A stretch of DNA of 64,000 nucleotides, from positions 62,001 to 126,000 of the forward strand of contig JAFDVK010000012.1 of assembly GCA_018269005.1 (NCBI GenBank), given 5' to 3'. Of this stretch, positions 28,229-35,806 are shown one piece after another. This DNA comes from Acidobacteriota bacterium. Lineage in GTDB: Bacteria; Acidobacteriota; Blastocatellia; Pyrinomonadales; Pyrinomonadaceae. The stretch's first letter is position 1; every line of letters starts with the position of its first letter. The translations under genes and the position numbers were made by a program. The notes beneath the pieces are model-generated. The model was not told where the DNA came from. It saw only the letters and a program-made list of their open reading frames with translations, and made no database searches.

Positions 28229-29022
28229 TAACGTTCCCCGCGAGCGATCTCGACCTCAGTTTGGAGATCGACTGCGAGCTTCCGTGCTCCGGGCTGGTCG
28301 AAGGGCTCGATCCAACGAAGTGCCGCGTCGAGGATGCGGAGTTGGTATTCGCTATGGTCCGCGGTGCCTGCGACCGAACCAAGTTTGCCGTCATAATACG
28401 CGGTTCGCGGCGGACGCACCTTGTCGATTACCTCCATATCCACCGCAATCGTCATCGTCGGGATGCCGGCCTTCTCGATGCCTCTCGCGATCACGCCGGC
28501 CGTCTGATGGCAGAGCTTTGAGGCCGGGATGATGAGCGCGGCCTGCACGTCATATCGAGCCAGCCTTTCAGCGAGCTTAGGAGCCGTCTCATCGGCGATG
28601 CGGCCCGCGTTCGGGATGTGGCTTGAGAGCGACCACCAAACGCTGTTGAGGGAGCCGATAACGGTATTCTGTTGATATTCGAGCAGACGGTCGATCGGTA
28701 TCTGGCAATTTCGGTCAGAAATGACGCTCGCAGGATCGTAGCCCTTTGCGGCATATTTCAGATCACCGGCTTCGACCTCGATCGGGATCTCGCGAAACTC
28801 CATATCGCCATCCTTAGATGAAATATCAAAGGGCTCCGTACCATCGATATAGGCTCCGGCCGTCGAGATGAGAGCCAAGTTCAGCATCGGGAGAGCTCTG
28901 CGGGCAGGCGTAAAAGGCGAGTGAACATTCACGACCCACGGATAACGCCCAAAACCGTCATCTTCTTTTACCCAAGCACCAAAACGCTTCTCCCAATCCC
29001 ATTTATCTTCAATGACGTCCAT
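28228..29022 (-). CDS. GrdB/PrdB (glycine/sarcosine/betaine/D-proline reductase B)-family protein without selenocysteine
   Basis: 264 residues. Recognised from the family pattern of an N-terminal VHSPFTPARRAL-type region, a central conserved block and KLCHQTAGVIARGIEKAGIPT (about residues 166-187) with the downstream PPRTAYYDGKLGSVAGTAD segment. In selenoprotein members a Sec precedes CHQ by three positions; here that position is Ser (ASKLCHQ), and no in-frame TGA occurs. Reductase activity is therefore doubtful and the true role is unknown. Starts 3 bases after the DUF4149 stop. Confidence 0.7.
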   Translation of the reverse strand: MDVIEDKWDWEKRFGAWVKEDDGFGRYPWVVNVHSPFTPARRALPMLNLALISTAGAYIDGTEPFDISSKDGDMEFREIPIEVEAGDLKYAAKGYDPASVISDRNCQIPIDRLLEYQQNTVIGSLNSVWWSLSSHIPNAGRIADETAPKLAERLARYDVQAALIIPASKLCHQTAGVIARGIEKAGIPTMTIAVDMEVIDKVRPPRTAYYDGKLGSVAGTADHSEYQLRILDAALRWIEPFDQPGARKLAVDLQTEVEIARGER

Positions 29023-29025
29023 AAC

Positions 29026-29550
29026 TTAGAATTTGAATTCCTTGTCGATATCGAAACTTGCGAGGTCGTCCGTCTTTGCCGAAGAAAAGCGGCGATTCGC
29101 GATGATAAAAAATGCCAGCAGAGCGGCGATCATTGCCGCCATAAGCGTCCATTCGGACCAATGATGCAGTATGTCGAACTGCATCCTCAAAGGGTTATCT
29201 GCGGCAAGCGCATCGATCGGCCCGCCCGCTTGGCTGCGTATCGTCGCCATCCAACTGCTGATCACGAATTGCCCGCCGAGGCTTGCCGCCGCGATCACAA
29301 GAAGCAAAAGCCGCTCGATCCAGAGCCAAAGTGCGTTAGCTCGCCGAACGATGAAAGACGTCGCTATCAGCAGAAGAGCGATGGCCGCTCCGGCGTAATT
29401 CAAGATCGCAAGCGAGCGTCCCACGACCGCTCCGGCGAGTTCACGATCGGGCACGACAGAGAATGCGGTCTGTGCAACGCCAATGAAAAATACGGCTCCG
29501 CCGAACCACACAGCAAGCAAAAGCAGCCTGATATCCGAGAAGAACTTCAT
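29026..29550 (-). CDS. DUF4149-type four-helix membrane protein
   Basis: 174 residues with four hydrophobic helices (about 7-30, 45-66, 77-98, 135-158) and a short charged C-terminal tail. The N-terminal LLLLAVWFGGAVFFIGVAQTAF and the third-helix GGQFVISSWM fit the DUF4149 pattern. Function unknown. Upstream of and nearly touching the GrdB-like gene, so the two are probably cotranscribed. Confidence 0.75.
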   Translation of the reverse strand: MKFFSDIRLLLLAVWFGGAVFFIGVAQTAFSVVPDRELAGAVVGRSLAILNYAGAAIALLLIATSFIVRRANALWLWIERLLLLVIAAASLGGQFVISSWMATIRSQAGGPIDALAADNPLRMQFDILHHWSEWTLMAAMIAALLAFFIIANRRFSSAKTDDLASFDIDKEFKF

Positions 29551-29620
29551 CGTAAAACGAGAATCCGCAGCCTAAACGAATAATTATGTAGCCTTTCGCC
29601 GCAAACGGCAATCGCACGGC

Positions 29621-30376
29621 CTACTTTCGCCCCGCGATGGCCTGTAATGCGGCCCGATATGCGAACCGTGGGTTGAGTATCAGATATCGTTTCCAAAGCC
29701 TTCTCGGCTCCTGTACGAGCCGGAAAAGCCATTCCAACCCCAACCGGCCGATCCATGGCGGACATTCGGCGACATTTCCGGCAAAAAAATCGAAAGACGC
29801 ACCGACGCCGAGCATTACCGTATTGAGTTTTGGGCGATGCTCGTTCATCCAACGCTCTTGTTTTGGGCAGCCGAGTCCGACGAACAGAAAGTCCGGCGCA
29901 TTTTCTACGATCTCAGCCGTGATTTCGGCGTCTTCTTCATCCGTCAGCGGCCTGAACGGCGGCGAATACGCATACGCGACCTTAAGGTCCGGGAAATCGC
30001 GTGCCGCACGTTCCTTTATGCCTTCGATCACCGCTTCCGAAGCTCCATAAAAGCCGACCGAAAGGCCTTTTTCTTCAGCAAACCGACAAAGGCCGATCAT
30101 CAGGTCGTTCGCACGGACCCGTTTTGCATCGCGTCGCCCTTCGATCTTCTGCATCCAAACGAGCGGCATTCCGTCGGGCACGATGATATTTGCGGAATTC
30201 ACCTTTTCGGCGTATTCGGGAGCATCGAACGATTCCATCACCATATGCACCGTCGAAAAGCATACGTATCCGCCGCCATCGGCACGCAGTGCGTCAATTC
30301 GTTCGATAAGACGCCGGAATTCGACGACATCGACATCAAGGCTCACAACACGCACTTTATCCGCCATTTCGCTCAT
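29621..30376 (-). CDS. WecG/TagA/CpsF-family glycosyltransferase (GT26)
   Basis: 251 residues. Core motifs VCFSTVHMVM, NIIVPDGMPLVWM, FYGAS, FLFVGLGCPKQERWM and GVGASFDFFAGNV are intact, with the C-terminal amphipathic part (WLFRLVQEPRRLWKRY) that attaches GT26 enzymes to the membrane. It adds the second sugar to an undecaprenyl-linked glycan. Overlaps the upstream GT4 gene by 4 bases (ATGA), so both act in one pathway; the divergent sugar-1-phosphate transferase likely supplies the lipid-linked first sugar. Confidence 0.93.
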   Translation of the reverse strand: MSEMADKVRVVSLDVDVVEFRRLIERIDALRADGGGYVCFSTVHMVMESFDAPEYAEKVNSANIIVPDGMPLVWMQKIEGRRDAKRVRANDLMIGLCRFAEEKGLSVGFYGASEAVIEGIKERAARDFPDLKVAYAYSPPFRPLTDEEDAEITAEIVENAPDFLFVGLGCPKQERWMNEHRPKLNTVMLGVGASFDFFAGNVAECPPWIGRLGLEWLFRLVQEPRRLWKRYLILNPRFAYRAALQAIAGRK

Positions 30377-31440
30377 CCGTTCAGCGCCTTCCTATAGATC
30401 TCGTCGAGCCGTGCGAGATAATTTTCGAATGAATATCGCTCAGCGATAGTTTTGCGTGCCGCGTTCCGCATCGTAGAGAGGTCACGGCCTTCGTCGAGCA
30501 AATAGGCAAGCCGCTCGACGATCTCATTCTTATCATTGATATCGACGACGAAGCCGGCGACGCCTTGCTCGACAGCGGCGGCGATCGCGTCATTTCGCCG
30601 AACAACAGGCACGCAGCCGGCGGCCATCGCTTCCAGAAGTGCTATCGGAAGGCCTTCGTGATCGGACGGCAGCAGAAAGATGTCGTTTTCGGCAAGTGCC
30701 TGCCATTTGCTTTGCCCGTCCGCCACGCCGCAGAATTCAAACCTTTCGCCGCAGACGGCGCGCATCTCACGCAAGAAGCTCTCGGCATCCGGCCCTGCAC
30801 CGTAGGCGTTGAATCTGAAAGGGATCTCGCGTTCGACGAGGGCGCGGCAAGCTTCTACTATTCGGTCAAGGCCTTTCTCTCGATTGAGCCTTCCAAAATA
30901 TATGATCGAACGCGGACTTTTTTCCGCCGGCCGCTCGACCGCTTCATTCATCGGCACTGCATTCGCGAGCACGTTCGCACCAACGCGTTGATGACGTCTT
31001 GCAAGCACATCGCGTTCCTGCTCGCTCAAAACGATCATCTCGGCAGAATACTTGACCATCGCTGCGACACAACGCCTAAGCACCGGTCCGGGCTCGTCCT
31101 TCAAAAAGAACGGCCCGCCGTGAATATGGAGCACGATCGGCACGCCCTTTCCCGCTGCTGCGCGAACAAGCACCGCGTCGCGCAGCATCGCAAGACGGGA
31201 GAACGATGTATTCAGATGAATGATGTCGGGGCGTTCGCGATCGATCGTCTTTCGGAAGTCACGCACCATTCGCGGCTGCGACGCGATCCATTTCGCTCCC
31301 TTTCCTGCGCCGTCACGGCGGCCCGCACGAAAGTGAACATACTCGTTGCTCGACAGCCTGATGATATTCGCAACGAGGGTCGAAATGCCGCTCACGTTGT
31401 CTTTTTCCTTTAGGCTTGGTGCGGTAATAAGCACTTTCAT
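30373..31440 (-). CDS. Glycosyltransferase family 4
   Basis: 355 residues, GT-B fold. ATG 31440 (MKVLITAPSLKEKDNVSGIS) preferred over the longer frame. IIYFGRLNREKGLDRIVEAC marks the start of the donor domain and DIFLLPSDHEGLPIALLEAMA contains the EX7E pair. Translationally coupled to the GT26 gene downstream. Its start lies 48 bases from the divergent sugar transferase, so one intergenic segment must drive both. Probably extends an exopolysaccharide or O-antigen-like repeat unit. Confidence 0.92.
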   Translation of the reverse strand: MKVLITAPSLKEKDNVSGISTLVANIIRLSSNEYVHFRAGRRDGAGKGAKWIASQPRMVRDFRKTIDRERPDIIHLNTSFSRLAMLRDAVLVRAAAGKGVPIVLHIHGGPFFLKDEPGPVLRRCVAAMVKYSAEMIVLSEQERDVLARRHQRVGANVLANAVPMNEAVERPAEKSPRSIIYFGRLNREKGLDRIVEACRALVEREIPFRFNAYGAGPDAESFLREMRAVCGERFEFCGVADGQSKWQALAENDIFLLPSDHEGLPIALLEAMAAGCVPVVRRNDAIAAAVEQGVAGFVVDINDKNEIVERLAYLLDEGRDLSTMRNAARKTIAERYSFENYLARLDEIYRKALNG

Positions 31441-31488
31441 CTTACAATCGAGTGGAATGTATCGTTGCCGCAAAGGCAAATGTAAAAA

Positions 31489-33018
31489 ATGGGAATCGAG
31501 ACCGCGACCGCTAAGCGAACATTGCCGCCGACAAACCTCGCAACTATGCCGCGTTGGGTAATGCCGCTCGTCCGCTTTTGCGTCATAAGCGCGGATGCGA
31601 TCCTCGCTGGCGCCGGCTTTATTTTTGCCTTTTGGCTTCGTGAAGGCAAAGGCGCGTTCGCGGCCGGTCCGGCAATTTGGAGCGAGGGCTTTCTGCCATA
31701 CGTCGGCATCCTGGCGTTCGCCGTTCCCTGTCGCGTCATAACGCTCGGCATTGCAAGAGTTTACAGGTTTGACGGAGCTTTTGAATACTCACGCGAACTC
31801 GCGCGTGTTTCCGGTGCGACCGTCATTTCCTCGCTATTGATCATTGCGTGGGCATTTATGTTCCGCGGCGGGTATTTGTATCGCGATTTTTCATATTCCC
31901 GCGGCGTGTTCGCGCTCGATCTTGTCTGCACGCTTGTGCTTCTCTGCACATTCCACCTCGCGGTCCGTGCAGTACAATCGGCGGCCCGCGGCCGAGGCAT
32001 CAATCTGATACCGACGATCATCGTCGGGAGCAATTCCGAGTCCGAGCAAACGATGGCGGAACTCGGATCACGCCGTCATCTGGGCTATCGCGTCGTCGGT
32101 TATGTCGCTGATGTCGAGAACGAATCAGCAAATGCCGAAAGGCTTGGCGAGATCGGCGAACTTACCGATGTGATCCGCCGCTATGACATCAAGGAAGTGA
32201 TCATCACGGACGATTCGCTTGCCGGTGAAAAGCTTTTCGAGGCGATGATGGCGTTGGGACGAAAACGTCGTGTCGAGTTTCGTTTTGCACCGACCTTGTT
32301 CGATCTTCTGCCGCAAAAGACCAGCGTTGACCGCATCGGCGTTCTCCCGATGGTCCGCCTCTTCCGCTCGCCGCTCTCCGATGGACAGCGTTTCGTAAAA
32401 CGCGTTTCGGATCTTGTCATCGCGTTCGCTGCGACCGTCGCGACCGCACCGATCTGGATCGCTGCCGCCCTTGCGGTAAAGTTCGACACTCCCGGAACAA
32501 TAATGTTTCGCCAGGAGCGCGTCGGAATGGATGGCCGCGTCTTTCTGTGCTACAAATTTCGCACGATGCGGTCGGACGCCGACCAAAGCGTGCATCGTGC
32601 CGCTTACGAGCAGAATATCGCGGGAGCGAACGCCGCAAATTCCGGGGATGAAGACAAGCCCGTCTTCGGCAAGGTGAAAGACGACCCGCGGATCACGCGC
32701 ACAGGCCGTTTTCTACGCCGCACGAGCATCGACGAACTGCCTCAGCTCTTGAATGTTCTTCGCGGCGAAATGAGCATAGTCGGACCGCGTCCGCCAATTC
32801 CCTACGAGGTCGAGGCTTACGAGGTTTGGCAGCGAAAGCGGCTCGATATGAAGCCCGGAATGACCGGCCTTTGGCAGGTCTCGGGCCGCAGCCGTTTGAC
32901 CTTCGAGGAAATGGTCCGCGTCGATCTTTACTACATCGAGAATTGGTCGCTGCTGCTTGATGCGAAGATCCTCGCGCTCACGATCCCGGCAGTTCTGCGA
33001 GGCGACGGTGCCCGATGA
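31489..33018 (+). CDS. Polyprenyl-phosphate sugar-1-phosphate transferase (WbaP/CpsE-like)
   Basis: 509 residues. About five N-terminal transmembrane helices (30-160), a nucleotide-binding-like middle domain (TIIVGSNSESE, YRVVGYVADVE), then a sixth membrane segment near 305-325 and the bacterial sugar transferase domain: FRQERVGMDGRVF, YKFRTMR, RITRTGRFLRRTSIDELPQL, GPRPP and KPGMTGLWQVSGRS. Transfers a sugar-1-phosphate from a UDP-sugar to undecaprenyl phosphate, starting glycan repeat synthesis at the inner membrane. Its stop overlaps prmC by 4 bases. Confidence 0.94.
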   Translation: MGIETATAKRTLPPTNLATMPRWVMPLVRFCVISADAILAGAGFIFAFWLREGKGAFAAGPAIWSEGFLPYVGILAFAVPCRVITLGIARVYRFDGAFEYSRELARVSGATVISSLLIIAWAFMFRGGYLYRDFSYSRGVFALDLVCTLVLLCTFHLAVRAVQSAARGRGINLIPTIIVGSNSESEQTMAELGSRRHLGYRVVGYVADVENESANAERLGEIGELTDVIRRYDIKEVIITDDSLAGEKLFEAMMALGRKRRVEFRFAPTLFDLLPQKTSVDRIGVLPMVRLFRSPLSDGQRFVKRVSDLVIAFAATVATAPIWIAAALAVKFDTPGTIMFRQERVGMDGRVFLCYKFRTMRSDADQSVHRAAYEQNIAGANAANSGDEDKPVFGKVKDDPRITRTGRFLRRTSIDELPQLLNVLRGEMSIVGPRPPIPYEVEAYEVWQRKRLDMKPGMTGLWQVSGRSRLTFEEMVRVDLYYIENWSLLLDAKILALTIPAVLRGDGAR

Positions 33019-33860
33019 CAATCGCTGAGGTTTTGAAAGATGCTGTTCTACGGCTGGCCGCGGCTGGCCTAAAGGAAGCGCAAAAGGATGCGAGGCTGCT
33101 CTTATCGTTTGCCGTTGGACGGCCCAAAGAATTCCTCTTCGCTCATCCCGAATATGAGCTATCGGAGGCGGAGAAAAACTCGTTCGACGATGCCGTTCGT
33201 CGCCGCGAATCCCACGAACCCGTGCAGTACATCACCGGCCGGACCGAATTCTACGGCCTGGAATTCACCGTCTCGCCCGCCGTTCTGATACCGCGGCCGG
33301 AAACCGAGATCCTGGTCGAAAACGCCGTTGATCAACTGCGTGGCAAGGCCGCACCTCGAATTTGCGAAGTCGGCGTCGGCTCCGGCTGCATAAGCATTGC
33401 GATGCTCAGCGAACTGCCGGCCGCGGCCGTGATCGCCGTCGATCTCTCGCCCGATGCATTGGATATCGCACGCCGAAATGCCGAACGGCACAACGTGCTC
33501 GATCGCCTAGACCTAAGGCTCTCGGATGTATTTGATTCGGTGGCAGAAGACTCTCTTGACGCCGTCGTTTCTAACCCGCCGTATATCTCGCTTGATGAGA
33601 TCGCCGGCCTGGACAGCGAAGTACGCGATTTCGAGCCAAAAATAGCACTCACCGACGGCGCGGACGGCCTCGTCGTAATACGAAAGATCGTTGAAGATTC
33701 CTACCACAAACTCGCGGCCGGCGGTGTTCTATTTATGGAGATCGGTCATTGCCAATCGGAAAGTGTACGGACGCTTCTCTCCCCTGAAAAGTGGTTCGAT
33801 GTGCGGCTTTTCACCGATCTTCAGTCCATACCGCGCGTTTTACGGGCTTTTCGGCTTTAA
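33015..33860 (+). CDS. prmC: Peptide chain release factor N5-glutamine methyltransferase PrmC
   Basis: 281 residues. Methylates the GGQ glutamine of release factors using S-adenosylmethionine. N-terminal helical domain (1-75), SAM site ICEVGVGSGCISIAML near 117 and the catalytic NPPYISLDE near 187. The start ATGA overlaps the sugar transferase stop, an unusual partner; prmC is normally next to prfA. Length is standard. Confidence 0.95.
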   Translation: MTIAEVLKDAVLRLAAAGLKEAQKDARLLLSFAVGRPKEFLFAHPEYELSEAEKNSFDDAVRRRESHEPVQYITGRTEFYGLEFTVSPAVLIPRPETEILVENAVDQLRGKAAPRICEVGVGSGCISIAMLSELPAAAVIAVDLSPDALDIARRNAERHNVLDRLDLRLSDVFDSVAEDSLDAVVSNPPYISLDEIAGLDSEVRDFEPKIALTDGADGLVVIRKIVEDSYHKLAAGGVLFMEIGHCQSESVRTLLSPEKWFDVRLFTDLQSIPRVLRAFRL

Positions 33861-34030
33861 GATGCGTCAAAACCTTGCTTTCAGTATTTGTTGAGAGTAA
33901 GATGAGGGTGTTTTGAGACAGTTGCGTTGAAATCTCATTTAGCGCATCGTGCCATCTGGTTCGATGGTCACGCCGGAAGCGTCCGGTCTGTTCACCACTG
34001 ACTAATAAATTTTTCGGAGGTGAGTTGTTA

Positions 34031-34228
34031 ATGGGTTCTCTTAACGGCATTTTGGCAGTCCTTGCCGCGATAGTGGGTGCTTTCTCGATCTATAAATACA
34101 TGGCCAGCGCCGATAACAAACTCTGGATCGTTATCGGAGTGATCGCTATCATCGCGTTTTTGGCTTTTGCGGCGATGTTCATGTCAGGCCGTATGAATAA
34201 GACCGATGATATCCACATCACGGAGTAG
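34031..34228 (+). CDS. Small two-span membrane protein (65 aa)
   Basis: ATG 34031 with a strong ribosome site ggaggtga (34016-34023). Two hydrophobic helices (about residues 3-22 and 31-52) separated by YKYMASADNKLW, then a polar tail MNKTDDIHITE. No known family recognised. Expressed alone between prmC and the NifU-like gene; a terminator-like hairpin follows. The strong Shine-Dalgarno supports it being real. Confidence 0.75.
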   Translation: MGSLNGILAVLAAIVGAFSIYKYMASADNKLWIVIGVIAIIAFLAFAAMFMSGRMNKTDDIHITE

Positions 34229-34289
34229 GCTTGACGGGTTTTAGCTCGTTGCCTTGTTCTTTGTTCGGAAGTCTCTGATCCTTTTGGAG

Positions 34290-34332
34290 CCCGGCGAAGC
34301 GGGATGTTCGTTGCCCCGTTCTCCGGGTCTTT
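34290..34332 (+). terminator. Possible terminator after the small membrane protein gene
   Basis: cccgg (34290-34294) pairs with ccggg (34323-34327), with partial inner pairing of cggg and cccg, followed by tcttt. Imperfect stem. Confidence 0.4.
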
Positions 34333-34347
34333 ATCATGCCTGGAATG

Positions 34348-34376
34348 TTGACAAAAATGTAATGTTTCAACATACT
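34348..34376 (+). promoter_or_regulatory. Sigma-70 promoter of the NifU-like gene
   Basis: TTGACA (34348-34353), 17-base spacer, CATACT (34371-34376). A start near 34383 makes the TTG codon at 34390 an unlikely initiator and supports ATG 34420. Confidence 0.65.
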
Positions 34377-34419
34377 TGAAGTTGAGCTTTTGAAGACGAG
34401 AAGCCGTTTATTACAAGGA

Positions 34420-35001
34420 ATGCCGAAGATCTCAGACATACAGGAAACCCCGAACCCGAACGCCGTAAAGTTCATCTTGCGCGAACCCATAAGCTATGGG
34501 ACGTCGCATTCGTTCCCGAACGCTGAATCTGCGGTTGACGATGAATTTGCAAAGGCGATCTTCGACGTCGGCAACGTCGTGTCCGTTTTTTATATGGACA
34601 AGATGGTAACTGTCGAGAAGACCGACGATGCCGAATGGGACGAGGTGCTTCCGGAAATGGCCGTGCCGATCCGTGCGGCCGAGGCCGTCGCAGTAAGGCC
34701 GACGAACGGAAATGGAAACGGCCATGCGGCAGGAAAGGTCGGCGGAGCGATCGCCGCGGCGGGTTCGGACGACGATCCGAAACTGCGAGAGATACAAGCC
34801 CTTCTTGACGAAAAGATACTGCCTTACCTTGCCGGCGACGGAGGCTGGCTTGAGATCCTTGAACTCAATGGCAGCGAGCTAAAGATCCGTTATCAAGGCT
34901 CCTGCGGCAGCTGTCCGAGTTCTATCAGCGGAACTCTCGCAGCCATCGAAAATATGCTCCGCGAAGACATCGACCCTGAGATCGAGGTCATTGCGGTCTA
35001 G
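34420..35001 (+). CDS. NifU/Nfu-family iron-sulfur cluster scaffold
   Basis: 193 residues in two domains: an Nfu N-terminal domain (MPKISDIQETPNPNAVKFIL to about residue 90), a Gly/Asn/Ala-rich linker (GNGNGHAAGK), and a NifU C-terminal domain with the cluster-binding CGSCPSS near 160. Assembles or carries an Fe-S cluster to client apoproteins. Possible clients in this window include the iron-sulfur flavoprotein fusion. Overlaps only a spurious extension of the downstream frame; the next gene starts 73 bases later. Confidence 0.93.
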   Translation: MPKISDIQETPNPNAVKFILREPISYGTSHSFPNAESAVDDEFAKAIFDVGNVVSVFYMDKMVTVEKTDDAEWDEVLPEMAVPIRAAEAVAVRPTNGNGNGHAAGKVGGAIAAAGSDDDPKLREIQALLDEKILPYLAGDGGWLEILELNGSELKIRYQGSCGSCPSSISGTLAAIENMLREDIDPEIEVIAV

Positions 35002-35074
35002 CGAACACTTTGCGTCCGAAGCCGGTAGTGCGGTATCATTCTTGTTTGACTTGAATTTAGGAGACGAACGAGCC

Positions 35075-35803
35075 GTGATCGAAGAGTTGGATAAGTTAAT
35101 AGAATTACAGGAGACGGACACAAACCTTCGTCGACTGAAGAAAACAATAGAGACCGCAGAAGCCAGGCGTGCAGAGATCGAACAAGAGTTTGAACAGCAC
35201 GCCTTTTCTATACGCGAAATTCAGAACCGCCGAGATTCCATAACCGAAAAGCGCACTGGGCACGAGCGTGAGATCGCCGACAGCAAAACCTATCTCGAAC
35301 GCGCGGAACGAAATCTAAAGCACGCGCAGAACCAAAAAGAATACGAGACGGCAATGCGTGAAATGGACGCGCTTCAAAAGGCGATCGGCCTGGCGGAGAC
35401 TTCCATCGTAGAGCTTCTTGAGGAAAGCGAGACCGTCGAAAAAGAGCTTGCTGACCGCGCCGACGAGATCTCAAGCCTAGACGGCCGCCGTGACACCGCA
35501 TTGAGCGAATTCGACACGGCGCTTGCGGCCGACAAGCAGGAATTTGCAACGCAAACGACGCATCGAGCTGCCGCTTTCGCTACGCTTCCGGAACGGCTCG
35601 CCGCAGTCTATGACCGGCTCGCCCAACGCAGCCGCGACGGCATTGCGGTCGCCGAGGTCATCAACGGCTCGTGCAACGCATGCCATATCTCGTTGCGGCC
35701 ACAGGTCCAGGTCGAAGTAAGACGCGGGAACGAGATCATCACTTGCGAGAATTGCTCCCGCATTCTCTTTCTCCGCCCGGCAAGCAGCGAAGCGGCGGCA
35801 TGA
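35075..35803 (+). CDS. Coiled-coil protein with C4 zinc ribbon (zf-RING_7 / CT398-like)
   Basis: 242 residues. A long alpha-helical hairpin (about residues 5-170) precedes a C-terminal zinc ribbon with CNACH near 202 and CENC near 224. GTG start at 35075 is set by aggaga (35059-35064). Proteins of this design (pfam02591-like) are widespread but poorly understood; a nucleic-acid or adaptor role is suggested by structure only. Runs convergently toward the DNA polymerase gene, 3 bases apart. Confidence 0.85.
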   Translation: MIEELDKLIELQETDTNLRRLKKTIETAEARRAEIEQEFEQHAFSIREIQNRRDSITEKRTGHEREIADSKTYLERAERNLKHAQNQKEYETAMREMDALQKAIGLAETSIVELLEESETVEKELADRADEISSLDGRRDTALSEFDTALAADKQEFATQTTHRAAAFATLPERLAAVYDRLAQRSRDGIAVAEVINGSCNACHISLRPQVQVEVRRGNEIITCENCSRILFLRPASSEAAA

Positions 35804-35806
35804 GGT

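Noticed and set aside
27973..28394. Minus-strand ORFs with SYRVTELRSY-type repeats
   Set aside because: They translate the 8-base tandem array, whose unit is not a multiple of three; the apparent protein repeat is an artefact.
28228..29022. Selenocysteine in the GrdB-like protein
   Set aside because: No in-frame TGA at the expected site; the position codes for Ser.
30565..31413. Long plus-strand ORF opposite the GT4 gene
   Set aside because: Antisense to a clear glycosyltransferase; composition is Cys/His/Arg-rich and unlike a protein family.
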